A DNA stretch of 64,000 bases, taken from Macrocybe gigantea (Eukaryota > Basidiomycota > Agaricomycetes > Agaricales > Callistosporiaceae). Where the stretch lies: positions 493,516 to 557,515 of the forward strand of contig SJRY01000255.1 in NCBI GenBank assembly GCA_011319805.1, given 5' to 3'. A program made the translations under genes and the position numbers. The notes under the pieces were generated by a model. The model saw nothing but the letters and a program-made list of their open reading frames with translations, was not told where the DNA came from and ran no database searches. Shown piece after piece: positions 12,616 through 23,824 of this stretch; positions within the stretch are counted from its first letter, which is position 1; each line of letters begins with the position of its first letter.

Positions 12616-12865
12616 CGAGGCGGAGCTCGTTAGGACGCATAAGAGGGCAAACCGCGACGCGTTTGTTTGGATACGCTTGAATAGAGTTGGCACAAACAAA
12701 CACCCTCGAAACCAAACACTCACGGACGGATCGCCTGGGCCTCATATTATGTAGACCTGGAGGCAGGCCGTCAGCAAGAAACGTGCTTATTCCAGGTTCA
12801 ATCTAAAGCTGTGCTTACTAGGCCCAGAGGAGCATGTTCACCTCGTGCGCTGGGCACACCAAGGC

Positions 12866-12876
12866 CACATAAATAC
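12866..12876 (+). promoter_or_regulatory. TATA-like element of the decayed GTPase copy
   Basis: cacataaatac lies 50 nt before the ATG. The surrounding sequence (gcatgttcacctcgtg...) closely matches the upstream region of the intact GTPase gene at 18256, so promoter and gene were duplicated together. Confidence 0.45.
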
Positions 12877-12925
12877 TTCGCTTTCGTGCAAGCTTCACCA
12901 GTCACAATAAGACCTAACGTATCAC

Positions 12926-13925
12926 ATGCCTAGCGACAAAGACGCTTAATCAAGGCCGCTACCCTCAAGCCAGACGATATCATAATAGCGTAAGTGGGTC
13001 CGCTTGGTAACGTCTGTCAGACTCATGAAGTTCTTTCTCAAGTCGATGGGTGTAACAGGCACCGGGAAGAGTATGGTATGCGCACTACCTAGAATATGTT
13101 CTCCTTATTAATCCACGCAGTTCATTGATGTCGCTACACGCCAGAACGGTAAAACTGTCGGTCATCAATTGAAGTCTTACACATCACGCATAAGGGCCGT
13201 CGAATTTCCTCATCCCGAAACGAGGCAAAAGGTTGTCCTCGTCGACACTCCTGGATTCGACTGGACGACCAGATCTGATACGGAGATTTTGGCATGATAG
13301 CGAGCTGGCTGCAGAAGACGTCAGTCCTCTGAAATGCTACACCTTTGGCTGCTCACGGATCGTTACCAGATATCAAGGCAACGTGAAGCTGACCGGTATC
13401 ATATACTTTCACCGCATCACAGACAACCGAATGGCTGGATCTCCGCTGAAGAACTTCAAAATGTTCATGCACCTTTGCGGCGAACATGCTGCTTCGAGAG
13501 TAATTCTCTGCACCACCATGTGGCTTCAACTGAGGAATCAAGAGATTGGCACCGCTCGGGAAAACGAGCTAAATACCAACTACTGGAACCCATGATCGAC
13601 CACGGTTCCGCTGTATGCCGATTTAATGCGTCGTTTGAATCCGCATGGGCAATCATAGACAAACTCATCACTGCCAATAACCTTAAAATGGGCCGTTCTT
13701 CTTCAGGAAGAGCTTGTTGAACATAACAAGCGGCTCCAAGACACGCAAGCCTATCGTGCACGCAGTCCATTCATCTGGAACGGTCATTGGAGGAGCAGAA
13801 AAAGGTCATCCGTAGGATGAGGGATGATGCGACGGCCAAGAACAACCAGGAGCTGTCTAGAGAATACGACCTGCAACTCGGCATGTTAGAAGGACAGCCC
13901 GTGAGTTCCACGAGCCGACCACTGC
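12926..13925 (+). pseudogene. Decayed AIG1-like P-loop GTPase
   Basis: This is a paralogue of the intact gene at 18256. Recognisable pieces in order are a P-loop (GVTGTGKS, near 13050), FIDVATRQNGKTVGHQLK, VVLVDTPGF (Switch II region), HRITDNRMAGSPLKN, LCTTMW, RENEL, and a coiled coil KKVIRRMRDDATAKNNQEL. Lesions against the intact copy: a frame change with TAA soon after the ATG (near 12947), one base lost in the DTEIL-to-IASW segment near 13292, one lost before MIDHGS near 13593, and another around 13690-13710. Intron positions are conserved with the intact copy. Four or more lesions in 1 kb make true decay much more likely than assembly error. Confidence 0.75.
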
Positions 13926-13929
13926 TAGG

Positions 13930-14678
13930 TCGAGGACTTCAGAGGGAAGAGGCATCCGTCATCTGTTATTTGGAGGAAGTCTTGAGGTGCAGTTTTATTC
14001 TCAGTCGCGAAAGGGTTCTCCGTTTATCAACTCCATGTTTCGGTGTCTTTTGCAGTTGCGCGCTGTGTGAGTTCACCACAGTTGAATTATTTTTCGATGG
14101 AGTTGCTCTGGCGCTTGTACATAATCCTATGTACGTCCCGCGAAAATCCATTCCATTTTGCGCCGAATCGACATGGAGGTCTTCATCGCAATTCTGTACA
14201 ATCATGCCACATTCGCCATGCCTGGCGAGTCCGCGAAGGGTCTTTGTTGAGTTATGTTTAGCCTCACCCTTCTTAAAGATAAACATATCGATAAACATAC
14301 AAAAGCGTTACAATATGACTCTTCTGATAGTCGTCAAGTTCGGGCGGCAGTCACAGCTGTCTGCGGGGTCACCTAGTCAAGGCGCGTGAACTTGATCGAC
14401 ATATATATGTCCATTAAATCCAAGACAGACATTACTGCATGCTTTCAAGGTCTCGAGTCTCCTCGCCTTGCGGTATTTTTACCCTTGCCACCCGAGTCGA
14501 CGTACAGCTCGTTGCTTCTTTGTTTTTGCAAGCCACCGCTTGCAGATCCGGAGCGAGTTCTTGAGCGAATCAATAAAGACCTCTGTGATACGACTAGTGA
14601 AGTGGAATGCGCTTGCTATGAAAGCCTTCAGATCACTTCACTTGATCGCATTGTTCATCATGACGGCGAATTTTTGTC
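13930..14678. other. Region between GTPase pseudogene and EthD-like gene
   Basis: Mostly short frames. One of about 98 codons (14386-14682, ending VECACYESLQITSLDRIVHHDGEF) abuts the EthD-like gene. It could be a lost N-terminal half of that protein, since fungal EthD-like proteins often have two barrel repeats; I cannot show this. Confidence 0.3.
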
Positions 14679-15056
14679 ATGAACTCCATGACCCCATCCC
14701 CTGATTCGGAGGCGGACTTCAATGACTGGTATGCCTACGAACATATTCCGCTACTTAGCCGCGTACCACACTGGGTTGCTTCGGAGCGGTTCATCCTCGT
14801 CTCTTCCCTTTCGAACAAAGCGTCACGCTACCTGGCTTTGCACAAATGGGGTAATCAGACTGCGTTCGGCACTGACGAATATCAATTGGCGACGGACACT
14901 GCGTGGAGGACAAGGGTAATGCAGAGCATCCTGAACAAAGAACGCATTGTACTCCAATATAAGGCGGAATTGAATGATGGGTGGAAGGTTTCGGATAAAA
15001 TCATTTCTACAGCTCCTTTGGTTGTCCCATTTTATTCCTCCAATCTTCGCCCTTGA
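14679..15056 (+). CDS. EthD-like / dimeric alpha-beta barrel protein
   Basis: An uninterrupted 125-codon frame contains FNDWYAYEHIPLLSRVPHW near the N-terminus and SRYLALHKW after it. These match the conserved N-D-W-Y-x-x-E-H-I-P signature and the following strand of fungal EthD-like proteins (dimeric alpha+beta barrel fold). Such proteins are often annotated as hypothetical and sit near oxidative or secondary metabolism genes. The usual N-terminal beta strand before the signature is short here, so the annotated protein may be N-terminally truncated. Its last 50 nt overlap the coding end of the MFS transporter on the other strand. Confidence 0.55.
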   Translation: MNSMTPSPDSEADFNDWYAYEHIPLLSRVPHWVASERFILVSSLSNKASRYLALHKWGNQTAFGTDEYQLATDTAWRTRVMQSILNKERIVLQYKAELNDGWKVSDKIISTAPLVVPFYSSNLRP

Positions 15057-17378
15057 CCATCAATAGCACAATAGGAAGGAAGGTCACGATGCTTGACAGA
15101 GTTCCGGGTTTAATTCAAGATTTCCGAAGACAATTGTATGTATGCATACCATATTATAGCGAAGACGGTGAATGAGAGGTGAAAGCCAATCTGATGGATG
15201 TCGGTGTTAACGTCGGAAGAATAATATTACTGATAGTCCTACCTCACGGCCGAAAGGGATCCTTAAACACAGTATAGTGTACATGTGAGGCAAACTAGCG
15301 AAGAGAGGCTTTTACATTCACTCACGAATAAAAACCCAATGTTAGCCCGAATATCTGCCGGAAGAAGCTTTTCGCCTGTCCAATGAATCTACAAGGTAAA
15401 ATGAAGTCCGCGGGCACGTACTTGAAGCACTGGCTGACATCGTTGCTTCTTGAACGATAACAATCGCTGCAGCTGTACGTATACAGGACGGAAGAGACAA
15501 TTTGGACTACAACCAAAGTCGAACGAGTTAGAGACGTTCTGGAGGTATTTCATGATCACTACCTCCAAAGCAAGCAATGGCTGAAAAATATTAATATCAA
15601 GTCAAAGTCTGATCAAATAACGTGAACTGCGACGAAACAAACCCATTCCAATACATGGTGCAATGAAAATTGTCCCAAATTGCACCGTGAGGCCATCTTG
15701 AATTGCATTGGCCAATTCAATCAGGTTACAAACTCACAGAAATCAACGTACATCTGCAGGCGATAGTCATCGCTTCGTGATATAGAGCAATGAGTGACTT
15801 ACATTAACAGACCGACAGGAACGGTTATTGCCCCGGTCCATATTCCTTGGAGGCGAATTTCTGCAGGAACGGAGCTGCCGTCCTCCAGTGCTTTTTTACG
15901 GGCTCGTTGCATCATGAAATCGGTGACGGGTCCAGAGAAAAGTTCTCCTAGGGAGCTGTTCAAAACTTGTCGATAAGACAAATTCGATAAAAAGAGCTAG
16001 GATATGGCTCACGCGCCAACGAGGAGAGACACTCCATTCGCAAGGCTAACACGAAAAATTGTTGCCTTGGGTGAACGAGTTGCAATAAACCACGCAGATG
16101 CTTACCCGTTTCTGACCGTGTTGAAATGATATAATTCCGTGAACAACGTTGCCAAAGTCAAAGCAGGTTCGATAGATGCATAACCATAGGTGACAGCACT
16201 TTGTCGTGATCAATGTGAGGAGCAATATGATCCAGAGGACCAAACATACTAAAACAATGCGGGAAATGCCACGGATGGATACTTGAGCATGCTCAACGGC
16301 TTGACTACGAAATCTGTCCCCTTCAATTGCCTAGTTGGAGGCCTTCACGATCGTAAAACCATAATCGGTTTAAGTATGCCTTGAATGACATAGGAGGGGC
16401 TACGTAGAGCTCGCCCTCTTCGTTAACAGAGCTTTGCTTTTCTGCCAAGTCTTCCTCGTCGGCCTTGCTAGGTTCTGGCTCTTCTTCGGTATTGGATGGT
16501 CTAGTGAACAGTGTCTCTGGCATGAGAAACAAGCACATAAAAAAGGTTACACCTGCTCGAGGATACGGGTCAACACAAAAAAAATTCTCATCGCTGTGGC
16601 GGCCCGATATCTCGTGGAATGTTGCTCACCATTCAGGATAGCGCCTACAAAGAAGCACCACCGCCAACCTAAATTTCTCGCGACGTATCCCCCCACCTAT
16701 CACGGCAAGAAATATGTGATTTTAGCCGGTGTGTGTGGGTCATCGGACCGCTCACGATGGGGGCCAAATGCGCTCCATTCGTCAGCATCAACGTGAATAT
16801 TCCCATCGCCTTGCCACGTTCGTGCTCAAAGAATACATCGACCACAGTGCCCGCTCCCAAGCCCATCGCCGCGGAAGGCCCGAAACCATTGACGGCTCTG
16901 GCCAGGATCATCGTGCCATACGACTTTGCTTTTGCAGAGCCCAGCGCGGACGCAAAACCGATCAGCACTGAGAGGAGATACGCGGGTCTCCGGCCGTATA
17001 CGTTCGCGAACGGCGTGAACAGGAGCGGACCGAGCGAACCCATCCCAATGGCTACAGTGGTCTGATACGTCGCGGTGACGTGTGATATCATGAACTCCTC
17101 CGACAACGGCACGACAGCTGGGTTGATGATGGCTACATTGAGCGTTGCTAAAAATGCCAATAGAGATACTTCTGCCAAGATGGTGTACTTCAACCACTGC
17201 CACATACAACACATAAAAGTGAGTTATCCTTGATATAGGACATATATTTCACTTGACTTACGCGTGGATAATTTAGGGGATCATATGGTGATGATGTGGG
17301 CTGTGGACGGAGAGGCAACCCAGAACTATCAAGCTTGATTGACATTGCGCGGTCGTCGCTTTGATATGTTCGTTGCAT
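15007..17378 (-). CDS. Major facilitator superfamily transporter (DHA1-like), possible frameshift
   Basis: Exons read from 17378-17262 (cytosolic N-terminus), then 17196 onward (WLKYTILAEVSLLAFLATLN, GRRPAYLLSVLIG, a loop-2/3 MFS signature), VGGYVARNLGWRWCFFVGA, an acidic central loop (EEEPEPSKADEEDLAEK) and FYAVTYGYASIEPALTLATL. Next come SLGELFSGPVTDFM, QIFGLTLGFYSIPFGREIGF, and the end IVTFLPIVLLMVKGEDWRN, stop at 15007. The layout fits a 12-helix plasma-membrane transporter; the substrate is unknown. Near 16350 the frame changes by one base between FYDRE and PPTRQLKG with no usable intron. This is either an assembly indel or an inactivating lesion. Exon edges around 15650-15790 remain uncertain. 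Confidence 0.75.
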
Positions 17379-18255
17379 TGGCGGCCCTTTCACGGTAGAC
17401 GCATCAGCTAATTACCTAGTCTGTGTCTTTGGTTTTATATGCGGTGGCCTTTCTGACGAATACCCCTCTGGAGAGATGTCAGTATTGGAACAGCGGAAGG
17501 GCAATCAGACAACGAATTTGCCCAGTCACGCAACCAACAAGTGCCTGTTCTATTACTGCGGAAAAGAATAATTGCCATCGGAACAAAGGATCGTGTGGAG
17601 GAAGATGGTCATGGGGATGCTTTCGGACTTGCAACGAATGGCCGGGCGATATATTTTTATACAGGTGGAATGACGCGCTTTCGAAGGATGTCATATACTC
17701 ATGAATAGAAACTATAGTCCTGCATACGTTGCTAATGAAACAAAAAGCATTGCAGATATGCAGTGATTTCGAGGTCTGATAAAACCAACCTAACTCCAAG
17801 TTTGAACTGGAATCCCACTCGTAAGCATCTAAGACGCGGACCATCCTGCAAAAATACGCGGATGCGAATTCTAAGCACTAGGTTCGCATGCCCGTTTCGC
17901 TTGATGGCCCGTATCTCCGAAGCCGTTTCCTTTATCGAGGAAGAGAGAAATAGTGCCTGCAATCGATCCACGCACACACGCTTTATAAACGCGTCTGTGC
18001 CATTGCATTCGTAAGCACAGTGGACAATCTCCTGGACGAAATCAGTACAAACGTGTAACATATAACAAGAGGATATGCTTCAGTGAGGATATACATCTCC
18101 CCCCAGCCGATGACTCCCAGCCTGGTCCAAAGGCCATGCTGATCATGCGCCGCAAAAGCATGTCCACCTCGTGTGCATGCCACAGACATATATACCTTCC
18201 TCCTGCGTAAAATACACTTCCTAACCAACCAAATTCACCACTGTCCAGCCTCAGT
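17379..18255. other. Divergent intergenic region
   Basis: This lies between the divergently transcribed MFS transporter and the intact GTPase, so it should hold both promoters. Frames inside are short and unconvincing. Confidence 0.4.
18187..18196 (+). promoter_or_regulatory. TATA-like element of intact GTPase gene
   Basis: catatatacc lies about 60 nt before the ATG at 18256. It is at the same relative place as the TATA-like strings of the paralogues at 12926 and 50824. Confidence 0.5.
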
Positions 18256-19422
18256 ATGTCAGAGAGAGCGACAGTGATTAGAACGGATGATCTCAAAGAG
18301 AACGACATAATTATCGCGTGCGTATTTAGATTTACTGGACGTCTGGCATTCTCTCAAAGAATTCGATACGCAGCTTAATGGGCCCAACAGGGACAGGAAA
18401 GAGCACGGTATATTCGACGTTCTCATCTGAAGCCGTGTTTAATTGTATGAACAGTTCATAGATGTTGCAACTCTCCAGAATGGCAAGACCGTTGGACACC
18501 ATCTGAAATCACAAACATCGGATATAAGGATCGTCAAATTTCCCCATCCGGAGACAAGACAAAGAATTATCCTCGTCGATACGCCTGGATTCAACGATAC
18601 GAACAAATCAGATACAGAGATCTTGACTCTGATAGCAAATTGGCTGCAAAAAACGTCAGTTTCGTCGAACTTCAAATTATACTTGGCCTGATAAACTTGT
18701 AAACAGTTATAAGGATCGCGTAAAACTCACAGGCATCATATACTTGCACCGCATAACGGACAATCGCATGGGCGGATCGCCGTTGAAGAATCTCAAGATG
18801 TTCGCGCACCTCTGTGGAGACCAGGCGGTATCCAGAGTAGTGCTCTGCACGACTATGTGGGGACGTCTGAAGGGAACAGAAGTTGGCGCCAGTCGAGAGA
18901 ACGAGCTCAAAGGCCAATACTGGAAGCCCATGCTCGATCACGGTTCCAAGTTGTGTCGATTCGAGGCGACGTTTCCTTCAGCATGGAAGATTGTAAACAG
19001 CCTCATCGAAAACGGCAACTCGGACGCGGCCCAGCTCGGGCCGGTTCTCCTCCAAGAAGAGCTTGTGGACTTGAAGAAGCGCCTTAGCGAGACAGAGGCG
19101 GGTCGTACTCTGTATACAGACTTGCAAAGGTTGCTCGTAGAGCAGAAGGAGGTGATACGCAAGATGCGGGACGACGCTGCGGCTGAGGACAACCCCGAGC
19201 TGGCAAGAGAATATGCGCAGCAGTTCGAAAAATTGGAGCAGCAGCTGCAGTCGACGTTTGACCAAATCCAGAAGCTGAAGATTCCTCTTTCAAGGCGTAT
19301 CCTTCGCATGTTCATGATAAGGAGGCCGCGAGGAGTGAGTTGTCCACTTCACACTCATTTCTACTAAAGAAGTAACTGATTTGTGGCGTACGTAGCGTGT
19401 TTTGAGCATAATGGCGGCTTGA
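18256..19422 (+). CDS. AIG1-like P-loop GTPase with C-terminal coiled coil, 316 aa
   Basis: Exons 18256-18317, 18374-18407, 18455-18654, 18707-19334 and 19396-19422 join in frame. The G1 P-loop is GPTGTGKST, split from the next exon right after the Thr. Then come FIDVATLQNGKTVGHHL, the G3 motif in RIILVDTPGFNDTNKSD, and LTGIIYLHRITDNRMGGS. In place of a canonical NKxD G4 there is VLCTTMWGRL. From about residue 200 a coiled coil runs (VDLKKRLSETEAGRTL, EQKEVIRKMRDD, QQFEKLEQQLQSTFDQIQKL), ending in a basic tail. This resembles GIMAP/AIG1-type GTPases, a family much expanded in Agaricomycetes, of mostly unknown role. A decayed copy lies 5 kb upstream and two related genes lie at 50.8-52.3 kb. 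Confidence 0.8.
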
Positions 19423-19580
19423 GTGAATTCGCGACGTACTTCAATATTTGTTTTCATTTAGTCTTGTAATTTCAGAGTTTTTGCTTCTGCGTTTGTGGTC
19501 ACGTGCGTGCTACCACCTTTGACGTGTTCTGTCCTTTGCAAGTGTACAGCCCGACGTCGTCGAGGCTTCCTACGTCCACG

Positions 19581-22500
19581 ATGCGTGCCGTGTCAGTGCT
19601 GGCGTTGTCTCTTCTCTGTATTGCTCCTGGAACTCTAGCTGTCAAGTCCCATGACTTCAAGACTTGTTCTCAGTCAGGATTCTGCAGGCGCGGCAGGGAC
19701 CTAGCTGCTCGAGCGCAAGCAGCGGCTGCTACATGGCATTCTCCGTACTCTGTCGATCCATCATCCGTATCCACTGACCCGAACCACGCCACTTTTATGG
19801 CGAGGGTGAAGTCTTCGTTGTACCCAGACATCAAATTCAGGCTGGAGCTGCGCGTCCATGAGGATGGCGTCGTGCGTGTACGCATGGACGAGGTAGATGG
19901 TCTCCGGAAACGATACGATGAAGCTGCTTCTTGGGCCCTTATTACAGAACCGGCCATAAGTCACGGCATCAAATGGGTGACGAGCAAAAAGGATGCCCGT
20001 GCTGTCTTCGGTACCAAAAAAGAAAACGAAGTCATCGTCTCCTTCGAGCCTTTGCGTGTTGCCCTACTCCGTAATGGAAAGGAACAGGTGGTCCTCAACG
20101 ATCGCGGTCTCCTCCATATGGAACATTTCCGCACGAAGACACCAGAGAGGACGCACACGGAGGAACCTGCACCGCAAGAAGGCGAGGAGGTGCTCAGCGA
20201 AGAAGCTCAAACTGTTCTTAGAGTAGAAAATCCACGAGCATGGTTTGAGGGTGATAAAGAGGATGATTGGTGGGAAGAAACGTTTTCATCCTGGACAGAC
20301 TCGAAACCAAAAGGTCTGTTTGAAGTTCTTCCTAAGCACCTTTTCTCTCATAAATCGATTCAGGTCCCGAGTCTCTTTCATTGGACATCAGTTTTCCAAA
20401 CCATGGGACAATTTATGGCATTCCCCAGCACGCGACTCGCCTTGCTCTGCCTACGACTACAGGCGAATCACCTCATTTCAGCGAGCCCTACCGTCTCTAT
20501 AACGCCGACGTTTTTGAATATCTCGCCTCGTCACCGATGTCTATCTATGGTTCCATCCCGATCCTTCACGCTCATTCAGTAGACTCCACTGTCGGAATCT
20601 TCCATGTGGTCGCTTCCGAAACTTGGATCGACGTCGCTCACTCCTCTGCCAAATCCACAGAGACGCACTGGATATCAGAATCCGGTATTCTTGATCTATT
20701 CCTGATGCCCGGGCCGACTCCAGAAGACGTCTTCACTCAGTACACAAAACTCACTGGAACGGCCGTGATGCCTGCATTATGGAGTTTGGGTTACCATCAA
20801 TGTCGCTGGAATTATGTCAGCTCGGACGACGTTCGCTCTGTGCAGAAGAGATTTGATGAGGACAGTTTCCCGGTTGACGTTTTCTGGCTCGATATAGAAT
20901 ATTCGGAAGATCATAAATACTTCATCTGGAACCCGAAGACGTTCCCCGACCCTGTTGACATGGTGAACGATGTCGCCGCCCTTGGACGCAAGGTGCGTTT
21001 AGTTTCAGATGGTAAAGCTCTTGCAATGATTATTTTTTTCTTCTTTTGTAGATGGTTGTGATAGTAGATCCTCATCTCAAGAGGACGTCCGAATACCCAG
21101 TATACCAGGAGGCATCGGAGCTTGGCGTCCTCGTCAAGCCCAAAGGCGGTGAAGGGGAATATGAAGGCTGGTGCTGGTCCGGCAGCAGCTCGTGGATCGA
21201 CTTCTTCAATCCCGCCGCCTGGGAGTGGTGGAAGTCCGTATTCAAGACTGAGAAGCTGGAAAGTGGCTGGTCCTGGACGCAAAGCACGGACAACGTTCAT
21301 ATCTGGAATGACATGAACGAGGTACTTTCGCATATATCTTCTATCCTTGCCTGAAGCTAACGCATACAGTCAGCCTTCTGTATTCAACGGACCAGAAATT
21401 ACTATGCCGAAGGATAACGTCCACTATGGAGGATGGGAACACCGAGATATCCATAACATCAACGGCATGCTTTTCGTATGAGCGTTTCGTCTACCTTGAA
21501 GCCCTGACAGTACTGAGGCCCAGGTTTCAGTCTAATCTGACGTATCAAGCAGTTGCCACACGTTCCAACCCACCAAAACGACCATTCGTTCTGACTCGCT
21601 CTTTCTATGCAGGCTCTCAACGCTTCGGTGCGATGTGGACCGGAGATAATCTGGGCACTTGGGAACATATGGCAGTTGGGATCAAAATGACATTGTCTCT
21701 CAACATCGCGGGAATGCCGTTTGCAGGATGTAAGGATTCTGAATACTTCTTGTTTGGCAAACTTCGCTAACGTCTGCCAAGCCGATGTTGGAGGTTTCTT
21801 CGGAAACCCTGAACCGGAGATGTTGGTGCGTTGGTATCAGGTCGGCGCCTTTGGGCCCTTCTTCAGGGCGCACGCTCATATCGATACCAAACGGCGTGAA
21901 CCTTACCTTCTTGACGAGCCGTACGAAGGCATCGTTCGAGATATCCTTCGACTGAGATATAGCATGCTCCCCATCTGGTACACGGTGTTCAGAGAATCTT
22001 CTGTAACTGGACTTCCTATCTTGCGGTTCGTGGACGATTTGCTGCTCCCAAGGCTTTGTTGCTAACGCTATGGTAAGGCCTCAATACATCATGTTCCCTA
22101 GAGATCCTGTGGGGTTCGAGATCGACGATCAATATTACATCGGTCAATCTGGTTTGCTGGTCAAACCAGTGACAGAACAGGGTGTCACGGAGACCAAAAT
22201 CTATCTTGCAGAGGATCAGGTCTGGAGTCTCTTTTCTGTTTCTACCGCGCCTTTTTTCTCATCATTGCCACAATAGGTCTACTATGACTATTTCAGCCAC
22301 AATGCCTATCGCGGAGCCGCGAAAGGAAAGGAAGTCACTGTCCCCGCGGCTTTGCATCAAATCCCGCTACTCATCCGTGGTGGATCGATTCTAGCGACGA
22401 GAGAGCGACCGAGAAGGGCATCTACGTTGATGAAGAACGATCCATTCACTTTGCGTGTAGTGCTGAGTAAGGCAGGAAGTGCAGTCGGCGACCTCTATCT

Positions 22501-22894
22501 TGACGATGGCGAGTCGTACTCGCACGAGAAAGGCCAGTTCATTTGGCGTGGTTTCTCAGCCAACAAGTCCGGAAAGAAGACGCTTCGCATTTCCAGTGCC
22601 GACTTGGCTGCTTCGCGTCCCGAGAAGGCCGTCAGCGGCATCGCATTGGGGTCGTATGACCCCGCCAACGCGTTCGCGCAGAGAATCTCCGAGGTCAGAG
22701 TGGAGAAGATCGTGGTCGTTGGCCTGGCTGGCAAGCCTTCGAGCGTGAAAGTTGAAAATGGTGGAGATTTGACTTGGGAGTATTTGCCAGGCGTTTCTGC
22801 GGCAGACAAGAAGGAAGGAACGGCGAGCGTATTGATCATTAAGGATCCGAAAGTTTTGGTCACCAAGAGTTGGTCTATCCTCGTTCGGTCGTAG
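19581..22894 (+). CDS. gls2: Glucosidase II alpha subunit (GH31 alpha-glucosidase)
   Basis: Eight exons (19581-20313, 20364-20992, 21052-21321, 21374-21475, 21531-21729, 21782-22025, 22078-22219, 22277-22894) join to 978 aa, the usual size. A signal peptide ([20 protein letters not shown]) is followed by the family's ER-lumenal N-terminal block. The GH31 nucleophile motif is IWNDMNE at the end of exon 3 and the acid/base region is FGAMWTGDN in exon 5. [14 protein letters not shown] and [11 protein letters not shown] are further glucosidase II landmarks. The enzyme trims the two inner alpha-1,3-glucoses from N-glycans in the ER with a beta subunit. The residue after FAG at the exon 5/6 junction reads Ser where many relatives have Ala. 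Confidence 0.93.
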
Positions 22895-23168
22895 GAACTC
22901 TTACACAACGGATCACAAAACTGTAGATATATACAATCACATTTAGCAAGGGATTCAGCAACTGTCCTTTGGACCAAAAACGTTTATACCGTGCAGAATC
23001 ATTGGCTTACATAAGCAGCACCTTTGCCGATTGTCTCGTTACCATTGCAAGTGACGATACTGTTATGTGGTGAGTTCCAACTGTCCTTATTGTCCCCCAT
23101 TCAAGCGGTACACTTTCTCAGTACCATTCGTATCTTCTCTGAAAATTTCTCAATTGATCAATAACTAG

Positions 23169-23658
23169 AAATGCAGTAAGCACGTTCTCAACGCCCAAGT
23201 TTCCATACGCGCACCCTGCTGCAAGCAGTGGTTTGACTGCGCGGAATGCCACGCCGAGACGCAGAACCACAGTCTCAAGAAAACGATGGAAATGGTGTTC
23301 ATGTGCAAGAAATGCAAAAAGGCGTTCAGGAAGGACATGTCGAATTATGAGGAGAGCGACGAGTACTGCCCGCATTGCGACAATCACTATGTGAGCTTTG
23401 ATCTCATCTACATCGTAGCCCTTTCGAGTTCTGACTCTTGATGCAGGTTCTAGAGGCCAAGACGCCGCAGCCTGTCGTTGGCGTAGAAGGTGAAGATGCT
23501 CGAGTCGACGCTCGGTCAGTCGTTCCGCGCTTCTTGCCGCTCCAAATCATCTCTGAAACATGTCTGTCAGAATGCTCAAAGACGATCGCGTGAAACCTGT
23601 ACACCATCGCTCTTTATTCATGGAAAACGATGACGACTTCGCTGATCGACTGGGGTAA
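23169..23658 (+). CDS. CHY-type zinc-finger protein (start not resolved)
   Basis: Exons 23169-23390, 23447-23514 and 23571-23658 join in frame. The sequence begins KCSKHVLNAQVSIRAPCC and continues with WFDCAECHAETQNHSL, FMCKKCKKAFRKD and EYCPHCDNHY. These paired Cys/His motifs are those of fungal CHY zinc-finger proteins. The last exons read VLEAKTPQPVVGVEGEDARVD and MLKDDRVKP, ending FADRLG. The first exon, with the ATG, must lie upstream, perhaps near 23000-23070 with a GTGAGT donor at 23080, but I could not find a frame-consistent start. The role is unknown; the relation to Hot13-like zinc proteins is by cysteine pattern only. Confidence 0.75.
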
Positions 23659-23824
23659 ATACTCTGTGATAACTTGTCGACCCACGCTCCGCTACGCGAT
23701 TACCTTCATATACCTGGAATTTCATTTCGCTCGGGGACCTCTCTTGGCTTGCCACCCATGGTATAATCGGTCAAGAGTAAAACTAAATATATGTAAAAAT
23801 ATGAAAAACGTCCCTAGCGAGAAA

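Noticed and set aside
13930..14390. Extra C-terminal exon of the decayed GTPase
   Set aside because: No similarity to the last exon of the intact copy and the frame is already broken.
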